Below the pieces are notes generated by a model. It was not told the DNA's origin. It was given only the letters and a program-made list of their open reading frames with translations, and did no database searches. Both the position numbers and the translations under genes were made by a program. 32,446 nt of DNA from Verrucomicrobiia bacterium (GTDB lineage Bacteria > Verrucomicrobiota > Verrucomicrobiia > Limisphaerales > UBA8199), in the NCBI GenBank assembly GCA_035946615.1, contig DASYZB010000118.1, positions 1 through 32,446 of the forward strand, read 5' to 3'. This document shows, piece after piece, positions 18,775-26,929 of the stretch (position 1 is its first letter; each line of letters starts with the position of its first letter).

Positions 18775-18974
18775 TTGTTTGTGCGGACCTACTATTAACG
18801 AACCCGCACCGCTACGCCAGATAATTTCACCCTCGAGCCTTGAGCTGAGCCGCCTTGCTCCTGCCCAGCCCTTGATTCCCCTTTCAGGCTCTTTTTCATT
18901 TTCCAGTTTCAGCTTGCGGTTTTTGCGCCACTCGGTTGGATTGTCCCCTGAACGCACGTCCATATTCTGCCGCG

Positions 18975-19706
18975 ATGAAAATGAAATCCTTACCAATCCA
19001 AGCGTCTCTTCTTTTTTCACTGCTGGCCTGTGCCGCTCCGGCTCAATCAACTGACTCGCCCGTCCAGCAGGAGAAGCATTTCGAAGCTAGGATCACCACA
19101 ACGGCCAAACTCAATTACTTGCTGTTTCTGCCCCAGGGTTACGAAGGCTCTAGAAAGAAATGGCCGCTCATGCTCTTTCTGCACGGCTCGGGCGAATCCG
19201 GCACGAACATCGAAAAGGTCAAGGTGCACGGGCCGCCTAAGATCGTTGAGTCCAAGCCGGACTTCCCCTTTATCCTGGTTTCACCACAAAGCCCCGGGCG
19301 CGGCTGGAACCCGGACGTCCTAAATGCCCTGCTGGACCGAATCATCTCCAAGTATCGCGTCGATAAAGACCGGGTTTATCTGACCGGTCTGAGCATGGGC
19401 GGCTTTGGGACCTGGGCCCTGGCGGCGGAGCACGCGGAGAAATTTGCCGCCATTGTGCCCATTTGCGGAGGAGGCAATCCGGCCGACGCCCCCAAACTGG
19501 CCCGCTTGCCTATCTGGGTTTTCCATGGCGCCAAAGACCCAACCGTGCCGCCGGCGCGCTCGAAGGAGATGGTCGAGGCCATCCGGGCTGCCGGAGGCAA
19601 TGTGAAGTTTACGGTCTATCCGGATGCCGGCCATGATTGTTGGACTGAGACCTACAATAATCCGGCGCTTTACGAGTGGCTGCTGGATCAGAAAAGGAAA
19701 CGATAA
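18975..19706 (+). CDS. Exported alpha/beta-hydrolase (esterase/phospholipase-like)
   Basis: A 243-residue protein beginning MKMKSLPIQASLLFSLLACA, a signal peptide with a possible but atypical lipobox (LLAC). The alpha/beta-hydrolase core is clear: oxyanion region LFLHGSGESG (67-76), nucleophile Ser140 in GLSMGG, Asp188 in GAKDPTVP and His220 in DAGHDCW. This is the layout of the prolyl-oligopeptidase/dienelactone-hydrolase-like secreted esterases often found with glycan-degrading genes; acetyl- or feruloyl-ester cleavage is plausible but not shown. ATG 18936 is open but lies before the natural signal peptide. It is divergent from the methyltransferase with 200 bp between starts. Confidence 0.85.
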   Translation: MKMKSLPIQASLLFSLLACAAPAQSTDSPVQQEKHFEARITTTAKLNYLLFLPQGYEGSRKKWPLMLFLHGSGESGTNIEKVKVHGPPKIVESKPDFPFILVSPQSPGRGWNPDVLNALLDRIISKYRVDKDRVYLTGLSMGGFGTWALAAEHAEKFAAIVPICGGGNPADAPKLARLPIWVFHGAKDPTVPPARSKEMVEAIRAAGGNVKFTVYPDAGHDCWTETYNNPALYEWLLDQKRKR

Positions 19707-19730
19707 GCCGTAAGTCAAATGGCTACGGCT
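19706..19730 (+). terminator. Weak terminator-like hairpin after the esterase gene
   Basis: AGCCGTA (19706-19712) pairs with TACGGCT (19724-19730) around an 11-base loop, starting on the last base of the esterase stop codon. No T-run follows, so it is at best a weak intrinsic terminator. Confidence 0.3.
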
Positions 19731-19852
19731 AAGCATCCGCGCAAAAGTGTCAACGCACATCCGAACCCCCATGCTTTACGCTCTCACGCTCCTGACGCTC
19801 CACGACTTGACAACTCGCGCCCTGGCACAGAGCGTAGATGCTCACGACTGCA

Positions 19853-20737
19853 ATGAAACGCAAAAGAATCAAGCGGCCAGGATGGGTGGCCATTCTCTCA
19901 TTAGCGCTTATCAGTGTCCTCCCGCTCGCCCCGGCCCAGGGTCAGAACCGCGCCAGGACCCGCTTTGGCCGCAGCTATGGGATGGATAGTCCCGAGGCTG
20001 CTCAGGAACAGCAATTGATGCAACAAGCGCTGGTCCCCGGGTTCGAGGAGGATGTCTTCACGTTCGCGCGGCTCAGATTTGATACCGATACGCGGTATGG
20101 CCTGGGCGGCGGACGCCAATGGGACGATGATACGCCCGAGGCCGATTTGAATCTGACGTACCGCCTGTTCCAGGTGACCAGCCTCACCGTCCGGCCCGGC
20201 CTGAACTTTATCGACATTACCACCAAGGACCTTGAAAAGTATCCCTTTGTGTACCTTGCCTCAGCCGGCAGGGTGGTGCTTTCTGACTCGGAGGTCCGCG
20301 ATCTACGCCGTTACCTTTTGAACGGCGGGTTCCTCATGGCCGATGATTTTTGGGGAGATGAGCAGTGGACGCATTTTTATGAGCAACTCAAGCGGGTGTT
20401 CCCCGAACGTGAGCCCGTTGAATTATCGCTCGACCATCCCATTTTTCATTGCGTGTTTAATTTCAAGAAGGAGCCTCAAATGCCAAGCGTGGGGGCCTTC
20501 TTTCGCTTCCGCACCTCGTATGATCCGGGCTGGCCTTATTACGACAAGAATCATGACCCCCATTTTTATGCGATTTACGATAACAAGAACCGCATGATGG
20601 TGATCATTTGCCATAACAATCACTTTGGCGATGGATGGGAGCACGAAAGCGACGACGAAAGTTATTTTAAGATTTTTTCCGAGCCGATGGCCTACCCCAT
20701 GTTCATTAACATCCTCGAATACGCCATGACGCACTAG
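19853..20737 (+). CDS. Exported DUF4159 protein
   Basis: A 294-residue protein from ATG 19853 (an earlier in-frame ATG at 19838 adds five residues before the basic start KRKRIKRPG). Residues about 12-32 form a signal peptide ending APAQGQ. The mature part has FTFARLRFDTD and YPFVYLASAGRVVLSDSEVRD, then GGFLMADDFWGDEQW and LDHPIFHCVF. These are hallmarks of DUF4159, which has a class I glutamine amidotransferase/Rossmann-like fold and usually follows a MoxR-DUF58 gene set in other bacteria; none is next to it here. The AGGFLMADDFWG-type region is conserved across the family, function unknown. Candidate partners are therefore elsewhere. Confidence 0.88.
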   Translation: MKRKRIKRPGWVAILSLALISVLPLAPAQGQNRARTRFGRSYGMDSPEAAQEQQLMQQALVPGFEEDVFTFARLRFDTDTRYGLGGGRQWDDDTPEADLNLTYRLFQVTSLTVRPGLNFIDITTKDLEKYPFVYLASAGRVVLSDSEVRDLRRYLLNGGFLMADDFWGDEQWTHFYEQLKRVFPEREPVELSLDHPIFHCVFNFKKEPQMPSVGAFFRFRTSYDPGWPYYDKNHDPHFYAIYDNKNRMMVIICHNNHFGDGWEHESDDESYFKIFSEPMAYPMFINILEYAMTH

Positions 20738-20974
20738 GAGCACGTTTAAAAAATAGTTTGCCGCCTTCCTCCTCGTCCTGGTCCGTAGCAGCCGACGCCA
20801 GGAGGCTCTGATCTCAGCCCTGAGTTTCACCAGGTCAAACCCGCGGCACACCAACAGAAGAAGGATCAAGCCTCCGGGCATCGACTGCTACGATCTGACC
20901 AGATCGAGGACGACCAAGAAGATGAGGACGACCTGCCCTCCATCCCTTACTCTATTCCGAAGAAAACCTGAATT
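20738..20974. other. Short intergenic region with a possible decayed small gene
   Basis: No gene with a normal start is seen. One plus-strand frame ends with an acidic, protein-like stretch (DQIEDDQEDEDDLPSIPYS, stop near 20970), but upstream it meets a TAG and has no ATG, GTG or TTG. Another frame upstream gives a hydrophobic run (FAAFLLVLV). Together they could be a small exported protein broken by frameshifts, or chance. Confidence 0.25.
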
Positions 20975-21850
20975 ATGCCTGAAACGATTGGATTTGTTGG
21001 CGTCGGCAGGATGGGTGCGAATATGGCGCGCCGCCTGAAGGACTGTGGGTACCCAATTGCAGCGGTGTTGGATTCTCATCCCGAAAGGGCACAAGCCCTG
21101 GCGCAGGAGTTGGGATGCCAGGCCGCCCAGGAGTTGAAAGAGGTCACCCGGCTCTGTGATGTCGTCTTTACGGTCGTCACAAATGACATCGCGATGAAGC
21201 AGGTTTTTAACGGCGGCCTGCTGCGACGAGCGCGGGGCAAGCTCTTTATTAACTGCGCGACGCTGACGCCCGCCGTCCACGTCTGGGCGGAAACTAAGGC
21301 CGAGAAGGCTGGGGCGCTTGGACTGGAAGCCTGCATGGCCTCGAGCATCACCCAAGCCCGCCAAGGCACTCTTTACCTCATGTGCGGCGGCACACCGGCG
21401 GCATTCGAGCGCGCCAAACCGATTCTGGAAAAAATCAGTTCATCGATCCGGCACATCGGGCCGGCAGGCAAGGCGGCGCAAGTCAAGGCGCTGGTCAATA
21501 TGGTGATGAACATCAACACGGCTGCCCTGGCAGAAGGTCTTGCTCTGGGCGATGCCCTTGGGCTTGATCTGACGCTCCTGCGCGAAGTCTTCTCCGAGAC
21601 CGGCGCCAATTCTCAGGTCCTCAAAACAGATGGCGAAGACATGCAAAACCGGGAGCACTCCTGCTTTTTTTCAGGCGAGCACGCCGCGAAGGATTCCGGC
21701 ATTGCCCTCAAATTGGCCAAAGAGCATGGGCTTAACCTGCCCCTGGCTGTGGCAACCAAAAAACAATACGAACGCCTGGTGGCTGCCGGATTCGGCGGGC
21801 TCGATAAATCAGGGATAGCCGAATTGACGTTCAAAGACCGAGGGCACTAA
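20975..21850 (+). CDS. 3-hydroxyisobutyrate dehydrogenase-family oxidoreductase
   Basis: A 291-residue NAD(P)-dependent beta-hydroxyacid dehydrogenase. The dinucleotide-binding start is GFVGVGRMGANMARRL (6-21). The catalytic KxxxN motif is present as K171-A-L-V-N175, after GPAGKAAQV. The second, all-helical domain follows, with EGLALGDALGLDL and HAAKDSGIALKLAKEHG, which closes the active site. The usual substrate-binding segment DAPVSGG is replaced here by EACMASSITQARQG, so the substrate may differ from 3-hydroxyisobutyrate or tartronate semialdehyde. Length and fold are otherwise normal for the family. It is cytoplasmic, with no strong ribosome site, and is not tightly linked to either neighbour. 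Confidence 0.88.
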   Translation: MPETIGFVGVGRMGANMARRLKDCGYPIAAVLDSHPERAQALAQELGCQAAQELKEVTRLCDVVFTVVTNDIAMKQVFNGGLLRRARGKLFINCATLTPAVHVWAETKAEKAGALGLEACMASSITQARQGTLYLMCGGTPAAFERAKPILEKISSSIRHIGPAGKAAQVKALVNMVMNINTAALAEGLALGDALGLDLTLLREVFSETGANSQVLKTDGEDMQNREHSCFFSGEHAAKDSGIALKLAKEHGLNLPLAVATKKQYERLVAAGFGGLDKSGIAELTFKDRGH

Positions 21851-22083
21851 GAGGGTGTTACCGTTGTTCCAGCCTTCAAGTTTGTCATCTTCGCGCTAGT
21901 GCTGGTGTGGAATGCGCCGCAGGCGGACAAGCGGGCGCTTAGCCATTCTCCACTCCATAATGGCTTTTGTCCACCAACTCCTCCCTCCCAGTTTGACTCC
22001 GCAATGTTACGTCCGCAATCGCCGGAGCCTGAATAGGAGCGCGTTGAGGTTGCATTTAGACTCGGCGCCATTAAGTTTGGCTT

Positions 22084-23268
22084 GTGGGTAACGAATATTC
22101 CACAGCGGCACATTGGCCGGGCGCCTTCGAGGAAGCCGGCATTCAAAAATGGGCCGAACATCTTCGCTACCAATTGACCGGGCCGGTATCACTGGGATTG
22201 GTTTTCATGACGCCCCGGTTCTTTCCCTTTGCCAGGCAAGTTCTTGAGATATTGCAGGTCCATGCCCGTATCCCGCTGCTGGCGGGCTGCTCCAGCCAGG
22301 CATTGATCGTCGGCGCGCAGGAAGTCGAACAGAACGCCGGCATCACCCTCGGCCTCTATTCCTTGCCCGGCGCAGATTTGAAAGGATTTCACTTCACCCA
22401 GGCCCAGGTCGAGCAATGCAGTGGACCGGCCTATTGGCGGTCAGAGACCGGTTTGCAGCCCGACCAGACCAATGGCTGGCTGGTCTTTATTGACCCGTTT
22501 CACCTGGATAGCGAGTCGTGGCTCAAGACCTGGAATGAAGCATACGCCCCGCGGCCAGTGCTTGGCGGTTTGGCTAGCGGTGACCTGACCGAGCAAACGA
22601 CGCAGATTTATCTTAACGGCGACGTGTTCGAAGAAGGCGGCGTGGCGCTTTCATTCGGCGGCGCGGTTGGATTGGCCGGAGTGACCTCTCAAGGCTGCAC
22701 CCCCATCGGAGAGACCTGGACGTTAACCAAGGTTGAGCAAAACATTATCCACGAGATCGGCAACCGGCCTGCCTACGAAGTGCTTGCCGAAACTTTCAAT
22801 CAACTCGCGCCCGAAGACCAAAAAAAGGCGCGCGGCAATCTCTTCATCGGGTTGGTCGTGAACGAGTACCTCGAAGACTTTCATCGCGGCGACTTCCTCA
22901 TCCGCAATTTGCTCGGGGCCGATCCGCGCTCCGGGAGCATCGCGGTGGGCGCCTTGCCGCGCCTGGGCCAAACCGTGCAGTTCCAGCGGCGCTCGGCAAC
23001 TGCGGCTACCGAGGATATGGACGAGTTGTTGACTCGCGCCCGCGCCAAGCTGGGTGCGGCCACCATTTATGGCGGTTGCCTGTGCAGTTGCAATGGGCGC
23101 GGGCAAGGCCTCTTCGGCAAGCCCAATCACGACGCCCAGATGGTCCAGCAGCGCCTGGGGCCTCTCGGTTTGTCCGGTTTCTTTTGCAATGGCGAGATTG
23201 GACCGGTCGGCCAAAAGAATTTCCTCCATGGTTACACCGCATCTCTGGCGCTGTTTATAAAGAAGTAG
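22084..23268 (+). CDS. FIST-domain sensory protein
   Basis: A 394-residue cytoplasmic protein starting at GTG 22084 (no closer ATG gives the full domain). The N-terminal half (PVSLGLVFMTPRFFPFARQVLEIL, LLAGCSSQALIVG) is the FIST N domain and the C-terminal half (YEVLAETFNQLAPEDQ, LFIGLVVNEY, GGCLCSCNGRGQGLFG, GFFCNGEIGPVGQKNFLHGYT) is the FIST C domain. FIST is a proposed small-ligand (amino acid-like) sensing module found alone or fused to signalling domains; this one has no output domain. A Cys-rich loop (GGCLCSCNGRG) near the end is conserved in the family. The neighbours do not define a pathway. Confidence 0.88.
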   Translation: MGNEYSTAAHWPGAFEEAGIQKWAEHLRYQLTGPVSLGLVFMTPRFFPFARQVLEILQVHARIPLLAGCSSQALIVGAQEVEQNAGITLGLYSLPGADLKGFHFTQAQVEQCSGPAYWRSETGLQPDQTNGWLVFIDPFHLDSESWLKTWNEAYAPRPVLGGLASGDLTEQTTQIYLNGDVFEEGGVALSFGGAVGLAGVTSQGCTPIGETWTLTKVEQNIIHEIGNRPAYEVLAETFNQLAPEDQKKARGNLFIGLVVNEYLEDFHRGDFLIRNLLGADPRSGSIAVGALPRLGQTVQFQRRSATAATEDMDELLTRARAKLGAATIYGGCLCSCNGRGQGLFGKPNHDAQMVQQRLGPLGLSGFFCNGEIGPVGQKNFLHGYTASLALFIKK

Positions 23269-23275
23269 TGCGGGT

Positions 23276-24013
23276 TCAGTTCTTCTGCGGCAAAAACAGC
23301 GTCAGGCATTTGCATGCGCCGCCGGCTTTAAGAAACTCCGTCATGGCGAGTCGATGCGTCTGATAGCCTTCCTTCTGCAAGGCCTCGCCCAGGCGCGGGC
23401 AGCTTTCCGGCAGCACCACATCTTTTTCCAGACATACCGCGTTGCAGCCGAAATGGCCCGCTTCTTCCGCCGGGGCCTCGATCAGCGGCGCCACATGCTG
23501 CCGGATGGCCCGCTGACCGTATTCATCGAATGCCGCCGGGTACCAGGCCGCGCCGCCTCGAGGCAATGGACAAAAACACGTGTCGAGATGGTAAAACCGG
23601 TCATCCACCAACTCGACCGAAACAACCAGACATTTCAACAGCTCGGCCAGGTACCGGTGTGAATGAATATCGGACCGGAACCGGTAGCCGCAGAACAGAG
23701 TGTCGCCGCAAAACAACGCATCCCCTTCTCCTTCGAAAAGCATATTCTGCGGCAGGCGCGCGATCTCATAATCATTCCGGGCGAACCATTGCTCGAAGTG
23801 TTGTTCTTCGCCACGCCGCTGAGGGAATCTGAAGTTGCTGCGGATAAACCTGTTGCCTACGACCAACCCCGCGTTGGCCGTAAACACCATGTCCGGCAGC
23901 CCCGGCTCAGGCTCAATGAGTTCGACAACGCAACCCAACGATTGCAACTGCTCCTTGAGCTGTTGCCATTGGCTCGCCGCCACGGCGCTGACAGCCTGCT
24001 GAGCGCGATGCAT
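23276..24013 (-). CDS. Dimethylargininase/arginine-deiminase-like amidinotransferase-fold enzyme
   Basis: A 245-residue protein of the guanidine-modifying (pentein) fold: DMVFTANAGLVVG (41-53), FEGEGDAL (93-100), GYRFRSDIHSH (109-119), FYHLDTCFCPL (140-150, catalytic His142 likely) and GGACKCLTLF (231-240, catalytic Cys probably C236). It would hydrolyse arginine or methylated arginine to (iso)citrulline; exact substrate open. The first ATG is at 24013, but homologous sequence continues upstream to 24076 in frame: LLLCPPEHYGIEYEINPW directly precedes this ATG. The codon where relatives have ATG is ATA at 24074-24076, with a TAG just before it, so translation must start at ATA, CTG or the internal ATG. 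Either a near-cognate start, a start-codon loss or a sequencing error is possible. Confidence 0.82.
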   Translation of the reverse strand: MHRAQQAVSAVAASQWQQLKEQLQSLGCVVELIEPEPGLPDMVFTANAGLVVGNRFIRSNFRFPQRRGEEQHFEQWFARNDYEIARLPQNMLFEGEGDALFCGDTLFCGYRFRSDIHSHRYLAELLKCLVVSVELVDDRFYHLDTCFCPLPRGGAAWYPAAFDEYGQRAIRQHVAPLIEAPAEEAGHFGCNAVCLEKDVVLPESCPRLGEALQKEGYQTHRLAMTEFLKAGGACKCLTLFLPQKN

Positions 24014-24144
24014 CCAGGGATTAATCTCGTACTCGATACCGTAATGCTCCGGCGGGCACAGCAGCAGCTTGCGTATGGCCTAATCTAACCCAAAAGTGCA
24101 GTTATACAGCGGTTTGCCATGCTTTGCGTTTGCTGCGTCTCTCT

Positions 24145-25908
24145 TCATGCCTTCCTTGGCGGCCGTTTGGCGCGCAGAGCCTTGATCAACTTGTCAAAAG
24201 GCAGTGTGTTCACCACGTCTTCCTTGGTCAGCCAGCCTTTGTGCGCAATGCCGGCGCCCAGGCGTAGAAAACCGGCGTGCTCGAAACGGTGGGCGTCGCA
24301 ATCGATGACGCATTTTACCCCTTTAGATTTCGCATAGGGCCAGAAGCGCCAGTCCATATCAAAACGGTTGGGGCTGGCATTGAGTTCTATCCAGGTGCCC
24401 GTTTCGGCGCACGCATCCACCACCGCCCGATGATCAACCTTGTAAGGCTCGCGGTCGAGCAGCAAGCGGCCAGTTAAATGACCCAGGATATGGACGTAGG
24501 GATTGCGCGCCGCGCCAATCAGCCTCTTGGTCATTTCGGTCTCTGTTTGGCTGAAGCTCTGGTGGATGCTGGCGATGACCACGTCCAGTTCCGCCAGCAG
24601 CTCATCGGGAAAATCCAGCCGGCCATCCCGCAAGATATCCACCTCGGCGCCGGTCAGCAGCCGGAATGGGATTGCCTCCTTGGCCAGGGCGGCGTTGATG
24701 GAGGCGATTTCCTTGAGTTGTTGTTTCAGCCGGGACGCATCGAGGCCATTGGCCTGAAACGAGGACTTGGAATGGTCTGTTATCCCCCAGTACGCCAACC
24801 CCAGCTCCTGCATGTCTCTGGCAATCTCTTCCGGGCGCTGGTGCCCATCGCTCCAGGTCGAGTGATTGTGCAGCGAGCCTTTCAGGTCAGTCCATTCCAA
24901 CAGCCGCGGCAGGGGGCCCTGCTCGGCCAGAGAAATCTCCCCGAGGTCCTCGCGCATCTCCGGCGGGATATAACTCAACCCGAGTGCTTGAAAGACTTCC
25001 TCCTCGGTCTTGCACGGGACGAGCAGCTTCGGGTCACGAGTTTCGCTCTTCGAGCGGAACAGGCCGTATTCGTTGAGCCGCAGCCCGCGGTCGATGGCCC
25101 GCTGGCGCATGATGATATTGTGTTCCTTGCTGCCGGTGAAATACATCAGAGCCGGGGCGTACTCGGAATCACTGACCACGCGCAGGTCCGATTGGATGCC
25201 TCCTTCCAGGAGGATGCTGGCCTTGCTGTCGCCCCGGGCCAGCACCTCGAGGATGCCCGGCTGGCGCGTAAAGAATTCCAGCACCTCTCCGGGATGTCGC
25301 GACGAGGCCAGCAAATCGATGTCGCCAATGACCTCGCGATAGCGGCGCAAACTCCCTGCCGTGCTGCACCGCAACACCTCCTCATGCGAGCGGAGCCGTT
25401 CCAACAACCTCTCGGACAGCGGCAACGTCTCGCCCAGCAGATGCCTCGAAGCATAGGCGCGGCGCCGGTGGATGCCCTCACAAATGTTGGTTTGGGTCTT
25501 TTCGCCAAAACCCTTCAGGCGCGCTACCGTGCCCTCATTGCAGGCCGCTTCGAGTTGCTCGACTGTCTCGATACCGAGTTCGTCGTGGAGGGCTTTGATC
25601 TTTTTTGGGCCCAGCCCCGGGATGTCGAGCATGGCCACCAGCCCGGGCGGCGTGGCGGCTTTGAGTTCCTCGTAATACGCCAGCCGTCCTGTTGTGATAA
25701 GTTCGCAGATTTTCTTCTGAATGGATTCGCCAATCCCTTTAACTTCTGCCAATCGCTCCTCCCCAATGACTTTGTCCAGAGGTTCGCTCATGCCTTCCAG
25801 GGCGCGCGCGGCGTTCAGATAGGCGCGCGCTTTGAACGGGTTCTCCCCCTTCAGTTCGAGCAACGTGGCGATACTGGTCAAAATGCCGGCTACCTGTTCC
25901 TTATCCAT
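24145..25908 (-). CDS. polX: DNA polymerase X family protein with PHP domain
   Basis: A 587-residue protein, close in length to B. subtilis PolX (570). Residues 1-80 are the 8-kDa-like domain (LTSIATLLELKGENPFKARAY), followed by helix-hairpin-helix MLDIPGLGPKKIKALHDELG and a second one, ARLKGFGEKT. The polymerase core has AGSLRRYREVIGDIDLL with the DxD metal pair and SDLRVV for the third carboxylate. The C-terminal PHP domain has LHNHSTWSDG, GITDHSK, LTGAEVDI, ASIHQS, HILGHLTG and DCDAH metal ligands, giving 3'-5' exonuclease and AP-endonuclease potential. Such proteins work in base-excision and double-strand-break repair gap filling. It is separated from the pentein gene by 68 bp and the start of a broken glucanase gene lies 35 bp upstream. 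Confidence 0.93.
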   Translation of the reverse strand: MDKEQVAGILTSIATLLELKGENPFKARAYLNAARALEGMSEPLDKVIGEERLAEVKGIGESIQKKICELITTGRLAYYEELKAATPPGLVAMLDIPGLGPKKIKALHDELGIETVEQLEAACNEGTVARLKGFGEKTQTNICEGIHRRRAYASRHLLGETLPLSERLLERLRSHEEVLRCSTAGSLRRYREVIGDIDLLASSRHPGEVLEFFTRQPGILEVLARGDSKASILLEGGIQSDLRVVSDSEYAPALMYFTGSKEHNIIMRQRAIDRGLRLNEYGLFRSKSETRDPKLLVPCKTEEEVFQALGLSYIPPEMREDLGEISLAEQGPLPRLLEWTDLKGSLHNHSTWSDGHQRPEEIARDMQELGLAYWGITDHSKSSFQANGLDASRLKQQLKEIASINAALAKEAIPFRLLTGAEVDILRDGRLDFPDELLAELDVVIASIHQSFSQTETEMTKRLIGAARNPYVHILGHLTGRLLLDREPYKVDHRAVVDACAETGTWIELNASPNRFDMDWRFWPYAKSKGVKCVIDCDAHRFEHAGFLRLGAGIAHKGWLTKEDVVNTLPFDKLIKALRAKRPPRKA

Positions 25909-25943
25909 GCAATGAGAGTAATCGCAGAAAGGTAAAAAGAAAA

Positions 25944-26165
25944 ATGTTCCATGATTTTGCAGTTGAGTGGTCGGCGCAGGCCATCGTGTGGTTTGTGGAT
26001 GGCGCGGAGAGGTTCCGGTCAGAGGACTCCATCCCGCACGGTAAAATGTATATGCTTGTCAACCTGGCGGTGGGCGGCGACTGGCCAGGCCCACCGGATG
26101 ACGCCACTCAATTCCCGGCGCCGTTTGACGTGAATTACGTCCGCGTTTACCAAAAGGCGCAGTAG
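25944..26165 (+). pseudogene. 3' remnant of a GH16 beta-glucanase gene
   Basis: The 73 residues from ATG 25944 match the C terminus of GH16 laminarinase-type proteins: FHDFAVEWSAQAIVWFVDG, then KMYMLVNLAVGGDWPGPPD and FDVNYVRVYQ. The catalytic EIDIxE region, which should lie well upstream, is missing; instead the PolX gene start on the opposite strand begins 35 bp away. The ATG is therefore not a true start. This is the 3' end of a gene cut by deletion or rearrangement. Confidence 0.8.
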
Positions 26166-26239
26166 TTCAGCGCCGTTTACTTCCCGGGGTCCCCTTCGCT
26201 TTCCCTTAAAGTGCGCCATGCCATCTTGCCGCTGGCGCC

Positions 26240-26854
26240 TTATTGTCGTTCAGTGATGGTTGCCAGCTTCGCAGTCGTGGCATTCGAATCCAGCACCAGC
26301 GCCTTGAAATGCCACTCCGCTCCGGGTTCAAGCACCTGTTCGTAATCCGTTGCCGTGCCGACCTTCCGATCGAATTCATCGAAGAGATTCAACTCCACCT
26401 TCACACCGAACCTCTGGCGTGAGGCCAGATTGCGAATCGTCCCCACGGCATAGATCAGCGAGGTCCCGGGGGCTTTTTCCAGTGCGATGGCTGAGGCGGA
26501 AAAGGCATTCGTAGAACTTATAGGGCCTGCCGCCCCAACTTGCCCTTCAAGATTCGTGGCCGTGTTCCCGGCCAAAGCTGCCGCTGCGGCGGCTTTCTGC
26601 CGCGCAGCCCACCTTTCCGCTCGCTTTAATGCCACTAATGCCCCGGCTAATCCCAACCCAAGTATCACCACCCCAATAACCGTCCACACAATCGCACGGG
26701 TTGGGATTGTGGGTTCCTGTACCGGGACCAACAAAAGCAGCTCAGTTTGATTGCCGCAGTGCGGGCAAGGCGCTGCTAAACCGACAGAGTCGGCAGGGAA
26801 TTCCAAGTGGCCGCCGCAGTGCTGGCATTCGCCTTTTAAGTACCTGGTAGTCAT
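26240..26854 (-). CDS. Zinc-ribbon membrane protein with C-terminal extracytoplasmic domain
   Basis: A 204-residue protein. C10/C13 and C30/C33 (CQHCGG, CPHCGN) make a cytoplasmic zinc ribbon. Residues about 54-76 form one membrane helix (AIVWTVIGVVILGLGLAGALV), then a charged Ala-rich linker. The C-terminal half (LIYAVGTIRNLASRQRFGVKVELNLFDEFDRKVG, then PGAEWHFKALVL) resembles the beta-sandwich domains such as FxLYD or DUF3426-type that follow zinc ribbons in many bacteria. Topology is N-inside. Its ATG is 75 bp from the DUF1501 start on the opposite strand, so the two genes are divergent. Function unknown. Confidence 0.75.
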   Translation of the reverse strand: MTTRYLKGECQHCGGHLEFPADSVGLAAPCPHCGNQTELLLLVPVQEPTIPTRAIVWTVIGVVILGLGLAGALVALKRAERWAARQKAAAAAALAGNTATNLEGQVGAAGPISSTNAFSASAIALEKAPGTSLIYAVGTIRNLASRQRFGVKVELNLFDEFDRKVGTATDYEQVLEPGAEWHFKALVLDSNATTAKLATITERQ

Positions 26855-26929
26855 TTCTTGGCATCAAATTTGCAATAAATGCGAAACCAGATGCCTAATC
26901 ATGGCGTCTTCTGTCATATTGATACAATT

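Noticed and set aside
24478-25935. 485-codon plus-strand open frame
   Set aside because: Antisense shadow of DNA polymerase X; composition is Gln/Arg-rich without a recognisable domain.
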